NCBI GenBank assembly: GCA_024180945.1 | Contig: JAKSGN010000005.1 | Location: forward strand, 1,736,001 to 1,800,000 | Source: Macrophomina tecta | Taxonomy: Eukaryota; Ascomycota; Dothideomycetes; Botryosphaeriales; Botryosphaeriaceae | Length of the DNA: 64,000 bases | Direction of reading: 5' to 3' | Notes under the pieces: generated by a model | Told to the model about the DNA's origin: nothing | Databases searched by the model: none | Seen by the model: only the letters and a program-made list of their open reading frames with translations | Translations under genes and position numbers: made by a program | Shown here: piece by piece, positions 57,643 through 64,000 of the stretch | How positions within the stretch are numbered: the first letter of the stretch is position 1 | Layout of the letters: each line of letters begins with the position of its first letter

Positions 57643-59323
57643 ATGAAAGCCTTCAGCCTCGCCGTGTTCGCCGCGTCAGTGGTACCTCACACTCTGGCAG
57701 ACTATGTTTGGCCCTCGCAACATGACTTGTTGGAGGATATGTTGGCCATCCAACAAGGATATATTCGCATGGGCTTCACTGACTGTATGTCGACATTCAC
57801 TTGAGCCTGAAGTAATGTCTCCCTACTAAAGCATCGCCGAAGTGGTTGTTCCTTGCGGTCACGGCAGCAACAGGCCCGGAGTAAACAACGCGGCACAATG
57901 GATTCGGACGGGTTTCCACGACTTCGCCACCCACGACTTGGCCGCTGGGACCGGCGGCCTCGATGCCTCCCTCCTCTACGAGGTCGAACGGCCCGAGAAC
58001 GAGGGCTCGGCCTTTAACGACACCTTCGCCGACATGCACGACTTTATCAATCCCCGATCAAGCGCCTCGGATCTGATAGCGCTGGCCGTCGTCGCATCGG
58101 TTGCGGCTTGCGGCGGACCCATGATCCCCCTGCGAGCGGGACGAATTGATGCTGTGGAGGCGGGCCCGGCCGGCGTTCCCAAGCCCGACGACTCACTGGA
58201 GAGCACGATCGATGCATTCGCGCGGACGGGGTTCAACACCAGCGACATGATCGCCCTCGTTGCCTGTGGCCATACCGTCGGCGGCGTGCACAGCGTAGAT
58301 TTCCCCGAAATCACCGGCGGCGAGAAAGACGTCCTGGACGTGCCGCAATTTGACAGCAGCGGCACCATCTTCGACACCGCAGTCGTGGACGAATACCTCG
58401 ACAGCAACGGCGCCAACCCCCTCGTCTTCGGAGCCAACGACACCACGAACTCGGACAAGCGCGTCTTCAGCGCCGACGGCAACAGCACCATGGCCAAGCT
58501 CAAAGACCCCGCCACATTCAAAGCCACCTGCGCCGCCCTCTTCGAGCGTATGATCAACACCGTCCCCTCATCCGTCACCCTCAGCGAACCCATCGAGCTG
58601 GCCGACATCAAGCCCTACATCGACAAGCTCGAGCTCACACCCAACGCCTCCGCCCTCGCCTTCGAAGGCCGCATCCGGCTGCGCACCTCCCCCGTCACCG
58701 GCCGCGACGCCGAGGGCACCAGCATCGCCCTCAATGTCACCGACCGCGCTGGCGGGCGCAAGCTGGTGCCGGCGCCGCGCGCCGTGTTGCGCGGCGGCAC
58801 CTCGTACGGCTTCTTCGACGAGCAGTTCAGCTGGTTCGAATTTGCGACGCAGCTCGACGTCGCAGCCGGCATCCAGGCCTTTGATATCCAGCTCACGACG
58901 GAGGCGACCGGACACGTGGAGACGTTCGACAACGCCGGCACCGGCGGCTATCCTAGTCCCGACGACTTGCTATACTTGCAGTCGCAATCGTGCATGGACA
59001 CGACTGCCACGGAGGGGAATATAACGGTGACGGTTGCGGCGGCGGTGCGCGAGGATGCGGCGAAGGCGGGTGCGGCGCCAGTGGTGAGGATGGCGCATAA
59101 GGTTCAGCAGATGGGTGTGATGTTGCCGAAGCTTGTCGTAGAGGCAGTGCCAATGGAGAGGTCAAATGTTTCGCAGGGCGGGTATGTATTGTACGAGGTG
59201 GACATCCCAATCGATGCCGCTGGCTGGAGCACGAAGTTCGATGTTGTGTTGACGGCTGGGGGAGACGAGATTGTGTCTGGCCTGCACGGGACCAGCGATC
59301 TTACCACATGTTCGGGAAACTGA
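57643..59323 (+). CDS. Secreted fungal heme peroxidase
   Basis: An extracellular plant-type heme peroxidase. Exons 57643-57784 and 57843-59323 join to 540 residues. Residues 1-19 are a signal peptide (MKAFSLAVFAASVVPHTLA). The distal site is Arg69 and His73 in WIRTGFHD and the proximal heme ligand is His191 in VACGHTVGG. The peroxidase fold occupies about the first 300 residues; the C-terminal 230 residues form an extra Thr/Gly-rich, probably beta-sheet domain. I see no ligninolytic Mn-binding or exposed-Trp signature that I would trust. The intron acceptor was chosen at GAAG|TG because a strong TACTAA branch point lies upstream; the alternative donor 5 bp later would add one or two residues and not change the rest. 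Confidence 0.85.
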
Positions 59324-61736
59324 GCGGTTGATGGGCTTGGGGACTTGCCCTGAGTAGCATAGCATCGGCGTGTTTTGGGTTTGTTTACAGGTGTGGAAGA
59401 TCAGATGAAGGAAGAACCAACAGGTGATTGAACCTATGTCGCAAGTCAGCAATGCAGTGATGGTCTCGGCGTCGACGTACTGCGACTGCAAGTGAGATCA
59501 CGCATGGAGAGGGGAAACATTCGTCCGGATATAAGTGACTTGGGAAATCGTGTACATTAACGTCTCGTTGAATGCTTCAACTCCCGAAAGCCACGTAAGT
59601 GTTGTGATACTGGTAGCACAGGTCTCGTTGGAGGAAGGAAGAGCGAGTTCCGCCGACCGGCAAGAACACAGTCCTGACATCATTGCGCACGTTCTCGACA
59701 TTTGTGCGCGCTCTTGCCAATGAGGGCAGACAAGACCAGCTGTCACGGCTTCCAAAGTATGCGCATATAATCGAGGCGAATTCGTACTCAGCCCCGAGAC
59801 ACATGCTCGACCTATTATAGCTGCGGACGCATGATCGAACCTTAACACCTTGCCGTCGCTGTTCCGGGCCATCCTGAAGCTTGAACAACCTCCAAGACGC
59901 CGGTTAGCTTGGGTGCGAACACGCACTGCACTGGAACCGACACACAGTTACCTCTGCCGCAGATAACCCAGCCAATCGCATTATCCGAACCTCCCGGCCG
60001 AGAGCTTTTTTTTTTTTTTTTTTTTTGAAGCTGAACGGAGTCCCGCTATTCAGCCGGCGCGATGTCACAGAGAGGCTGGCTGACGTGGATCTAAGCGAAG
60101 ACGTTCCCGGGCGTATCTCCGAGATGAGTGGCAGCACCACAACACGAGACCAAGGTTCTGATAAACTCGCCATCGACATCTTTGTCAGCCCTCGCGTATG
60201 CTGACCGCCTGACCGCGCCCGGACTGGTGCGGACCTCGTGATTGATGCCGGAATAGTAGATCCATGTGGGCGCGGATCCGCAAAGAACGAATCGGATGCC
60301 TGCCAAGTCGACAATACCTGACGTGCCGAGCGCAGAACGAGTCGCCCGCGCGGTCCAGTCTGCTGGCGGCCGGGTCCTGATGCCAGCGCTGTCGGTGGAG
60401 GACGGGTCAGTGAGGTGGATGATGGAGAAGACGCCCGGGAGTTCTTCGGACGGCAACGGCATTTTCGGCCGGTGTCTCTGACATCGGCTTCACCGAGACC
60501 GAGTACTTCCGTTCGACGTGCCGCAGCCGGTAGCAGGTCCGAGCCATTCCTTACGCTGGCCGGGCCTCAGTTGGCAGACATGGCGGCTACTGGACCAACC
60601 AAGTAAACTGGAGGAAGAATTCAAAGTTCAATCGACTTTGTCGGCGAGACGATGGTTCTGGTGGGTGTGGCCAACAAGCTGCTCCGGATTAACCGACCAT
60701 GAAGACGTCCGACAGATGCTTGGCCGGCATTGGCCCACTGTGGGTTCCGGAAGCGCAGATCGCGAATGTTCAAGATGCTTGATAGCCCTCACCGGCCGTG
60801 CTCACGAGAAGCCACCCGGGTCGAGGCGAGCGTCTCAGAGAAGCTGGGACAGGGTGTCGGCGGCCTATAAGCTGCGCGCAACGCAAATCCTGTGAGAAGC
60901 ACTCGAGAGCTGTCGTCGACCGTGAGCAGTCTTCGACCCGTCCCCGTGGATAAAGTCCGAGAAGGTTATTCCCCGGGACGGTGGGCGTTTTCGAGAGTTA
61001 CTCCGGTGGATTTCGCCGCCAAACATCCAGGCTGAATGATATGGCGGGGTTCTGGCTCACGGCGACGCGGGGCACCTTCTACGAAGGAATTCGAGGACGA
61101 GATGGCACGACGTCGGAATCGGCGGCGGATGAGCGGGACGTCTTTCCACGTCGACGGTTAATCAGCAGCCCTGGAAGGCTTGGCCACGGCCAAATGGGTA
61201 AGCCGGTGGTGCAGTCAGCGCGGGAGACAACGCAAATGCATGGTGGAAGGGGCCTTCCGGCTGCAGCCACGCGGGACCCTCTCGCGCGTGACTGGACTCA
61301 ATTGGCGGTCGCAACATCGCGGTGGGCAGGGCCTCGCAAGCAGCAGCCAGGCCTCTCCGATGTTCTGCCGTTTCGGGCGCTGGCCCAATTACTTTCTCGG
61401 CGCGTCTGGGGCCTGGCGACTCACACGCCGCCATTGGCTGCCCGGCCCCTTCCGAAACGGCCGCGCGCGCGGAAATGATCAGCGCTGGCCGATTGCTCTC
61501 CCGCATATTTGCCGGCTGAGTCTCCTCCCCAAGAATCTACTTTCCTCGGCACCCGTTCCGTGCCTAAAGCGGCATCTGTATCCACATACGAGCGTCACGG
61601 AATGACACGGTGGGGAGTGCACGGCGACAAGCCCCCCCCAAACCATGGCTGATACAAGAATACGCTTGCTCGCTCCAACAGCCCTTCCATCTGAACTCTT
61701 GCCCGCTTCCTTCGTTTTGATATCCTTCCTTCCGCC
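59324..61736. other. Intergenic block upstream of the beta-glucosidase
   Basis: 2.4 kb with no supported gene. It starts with the peroxidase 3' flank, has a 21-base T run at 60006-60026, and becomes GC-rich after 60.2 kb. The 5' half of the next gene's promoter must lie in the last few hundred bases. Frames of up to 165 codons overlap in several registers and lack domains. Confidence 0.55.
60006..60026 (+). repeat. Poly(T) run, 21 nt
   Basis: A pure T run in intergenic DNA, about 680 bp after the peroxidase stop codon. Confidence 0.9.
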
Positions 61737-64000
61737 ATGGCCCCTCCCGCTGATGTTGAGGCCATCCTCGCCTCGTTGACGTTGGATGAGAAGGTCAGTT
61801 GCTCAGTTGCTTTATTTCTCTCCAAAACTCCTCCAGCGTTCACATAACCTCTACATCCTCCGCCAACCCGAGTCAGAGGGAGCCACCAATCAGCGAATCA
61901 GGAATCCCCAGTTGAGGCGGCGATGCGACGGAGGCTGTGTAACCTTTCGATTCGAAGTGTATCGCCAAAGCCGACATTCATTCGGGCTTGTCTTCCGCCT
62001 CCTCACTATTTTGACTTTCCAGTTCTTAGGGAGCTCCGTTGAACAGGCCATGCTGACCAGCCGCAGATCTCTCTCCTCGCCGGCGCAAACTTCTGGGAAA
62101 CCGTGGCCATCCCCTCCAAGGGCATTCCCTCCCTGAAGACCAGCGACGGCCCCAACGGTGCCCGCGGCGCCGAATTTGCCCACGGCACCACCGCCGCCTG
62201 CTTCCCGGCGTCGGTCTGCCTGGCCTCGACCTTCGACGTCGACCTCGCCGCGCAAGTTGGCGCAGCGCTGGCCGAGGAGACGCAGAGCAAGGGCGCGCGC
62301 GTGCTGCTGGCTCCCACCGTCTGCCTGCACCGCCATCCGCTCGGCGGCCGCAACTTCGAGTCCTTCTCCGAGGACCCCCTGCTTGCCGGCAAGCTGGCCG
62401 CGGCGTACATCGCCGGCTTGCAGGCCAAGGGCGTTGGCGCAACGATCAAGCACTTCGCCGCAAACGAGCAGGAGACCCAGCGCTTTACCGTCAACGAGAC
62501 CATCTCGGAGCGCGCGCTGCGCGAGTTGTATCTCAAGCCTTTCGAGATTGCGATCAAGGAGGCGAATCCGTGGGCGGTCATGACGAGCTACAACCTCGTG
62601 AATGGCACGCATGCGGATAGCAGCGACTTCCTGCTGAAGAAGGTGCTGAGAGGGGATTGGGGGTGGAAGGGACTGGTCATGAGCGATTGGGGTGGCACGA
62701 ACTCGACTGCCGAGAGCATCAACGCCGGTATGGATCTGGAAATGCCGGGCCCCACCAAGTGGCGCAAAGTCGACGATGTGAAGGCGGCTATCGCGGCGGG
62801 TAAGACGAGCGAGGAGGCGGTGACGGCGAGGGCGCGCAACGTGCTGGAGCTGCTGGTCAAGACGCGTCAGTTTGAGGATCCGGTCACGCCGCCGGAGCAG
62901 GCCATCAACAGGCCATCCACCCAGAAGCTTATCAGGCAGGTTGGTGGATCGGGTGCGGTGCTGCTGAAGAATGAGGGGGCCGTGCTGCCGATTAAGAAGG
63001 AGAACTTGCGGAAGAAGAGGATTGCGTTGTTGGGCCATGCCAAGGATTCGTTGATTCATGGCGGGGGGAGTGCGTCTGTCAACGCTCATTACAAAATTAC
63101 TCCCTACGACGGCTTGAAGGCAGCTCTTGGGGATGATGTGGAGCTCGTGTACGCAAAGGGTAGGTTCAGGCTCGACTTCATCACCGATTAGCCGTCAGCT
63201 AATCAATCGCGACAGGCGCACACGATTTCCGTCTCCTTCCATCCATGGGCAAGGGCGTCAAGGACTATGAAGGATCCGCCGGCTGGACTCTTCAACGGTT
63301 CGACACCGAGGACTACACCAAATCACCCGTCGGTACCAAGAACATACCCACGTCTCACTGGGCGCCCATTCTCTCCACAGAAGCCACGGAAGCGGCAAAG
63401 CTGACAGGAACATTCACTGCTGAAACTACGGGCAAGCACTACCTTGGCTTCTCCGGCCTTGGGCCGTCGAAGCTCTTTATCAACGGCGAACTGGTTTCGG
63501 AGCAGAAGCACAACTACCAGGACCCGATGGGCTTCCTGCTAGGCGGAGGCAAGCAGGAAAACTTCCAGTACTACTTCGAGGCAGGCAAGCAATACGCCAT
63601 CGAGGTGCAGTCGCGGCGGCCGCAAGTCAACAACAGCGGTCTCAGTATCCTGGACAAATGCATGGGCTTCTACCTCGGCTTCATGACGGAAGCGGAGCAC
63701 GACGAGGACATCCAAGGCCAAGCCGTCGCAGCTGCGCGCGACGCCGACGTGGCCATCGTGTTCACCGGCCACACCAAGGACTGGGAGACGGAGGGCCAGG
63801 ACCAGGCGAGTTTCCACCTGCCGGCTGACGGCTCGCAGGACGCGCTCGTCGCGGCCATCGCCGCCGCCAATGCGAACACGGTCGTTGTCAACAACACCGG
63901 CGTCGCCGTCGCCATGCCCTGGATCGACGGGGTCGCTGCCGTCGTCCAGGCCTGGTTCCCCGGCCAGGAGGCCGGCAACGCCATCGCCGACGTGTTACTG
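61737..64000 (+). CDS. GH3 beta-glucosidase with PA14 insert (3' partial)
   Basis: A glycoside hydrolase family 3 enzyme that removes terminal beta-glucosyl residues. Exons are 61737-61793, 62067-63159 and 63216 to beyond the window end. The catalytic nucleophile is Asp226 in VMSDWGG. A PA14 domain begins after the third exon starts, near GFSGLGPSKLFINGELV, and is followed by the second (alpha/beta sandwich) domain with GHTKDWETEGQD, the usual site of the acid/base Glu. The last part, including the fibronectin-III-like domain, lies outside the window. No signal peptide is seen at the N terminus (MAPPADVEAILASLTLDEK), so it resembles the intracellular or unconventionally secreted fungal GH3 enzymes. 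The first intron is 273 bp and could hide a further short exon. Confidence 0.9.

Noticed and set aside
61890..63089. 399-codon minus-strand frame
   Set aside because: Antisense shadow of the GH3 beta-glucosidase exon, with His/Arg/Gly-rich composition and no domain.
1..64000. CRISPR array, rRNA operon, tRNA genes or intact transposon
   Set aside because: No regularly spaced direct repeats, no recognisable rRNA or tRNA sequence, and no transposase or reverse transcriptase motifs were seen on reading both strands by eye; a computed search could still find a degraded copy.

Overview
This window is a piece of a filamentous ascomycete (Pezizomycotina-type) nuclear genome. The evidence is the gene set: two Zn(II)2Cys6 regulators, an Ecm33 wall protein, an ENA-type sodium ATPase, a fungal heme peroxidase and a GH3 beta-glucosidase. 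Most genes are split by short introns of about 45-275 bp with GT..AG borders. I place 24 protein-coding loci, two of them cut by the window edges and one apparently damaged. I saw no convincing tRNA, rRNA, CRISPR array or intact transposon. Exon coordinates were assembled by eye from reading frame, splice borders and family knowledge.

Region 1 (1-24.3 kb) is mostly housekeeping: ENA-type P-type ATPase (5' end cut), an unrecognised multi-pass membrane protein, gamma-tubulin, the ESCRT-I subunit Vps23, the mitochondrial cysteine desulfurase Nfs1, the BAR-SH3 protein Rvs167, the RNA polymerase III repressor Maf1, the AP-1 sigma adaptin, and the regulatory subunit of glutamate-cysteine ligase. 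Several pairs are head to head (Nfs1/Rvs167, AP-1 sigma/GCL modifier, membrane protein/gamma-tubulin).

Region 2 (24.3-34.3 kb) holds a 3.4 kb gene-poor block, the GPI-anchored wall protein Ecm33, a Zn2Cys6 regulator with a split zinc cluster, a probably broken second Ecm33-like locus, and Rtf2.

Region 3 (34.7-64 kb) is accessory in character. A Gfo/Idh/MocA dehydrogenase, a Zn2Cys6 regulator, an amidase, an MFS transporter and an extended-SDR reductase lie together and look like a small catabolic or metabolite cluster (34.7-45.6 kb). After them come a secreted protein with deaminase-like Cys/Glu motifs, an SGNH esterase, an F-box protein, a cytochrome P450, a secreted heme peroxidase and a GH3 beta-glucosidase with a PA14 insert (3' end cut). 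Long intergenic stretches at 54.1-57.6 and 59.3-61.7 kb have no gene I can support.

The points I would look at first are the deaminase-like secreted protein, the amidase-centred cluster, the damaged Ecm33 paralogue, the GC-AG intron in gamma-tubulin and the stop-free in-frame intron in the Rvs167 SH3 domain.
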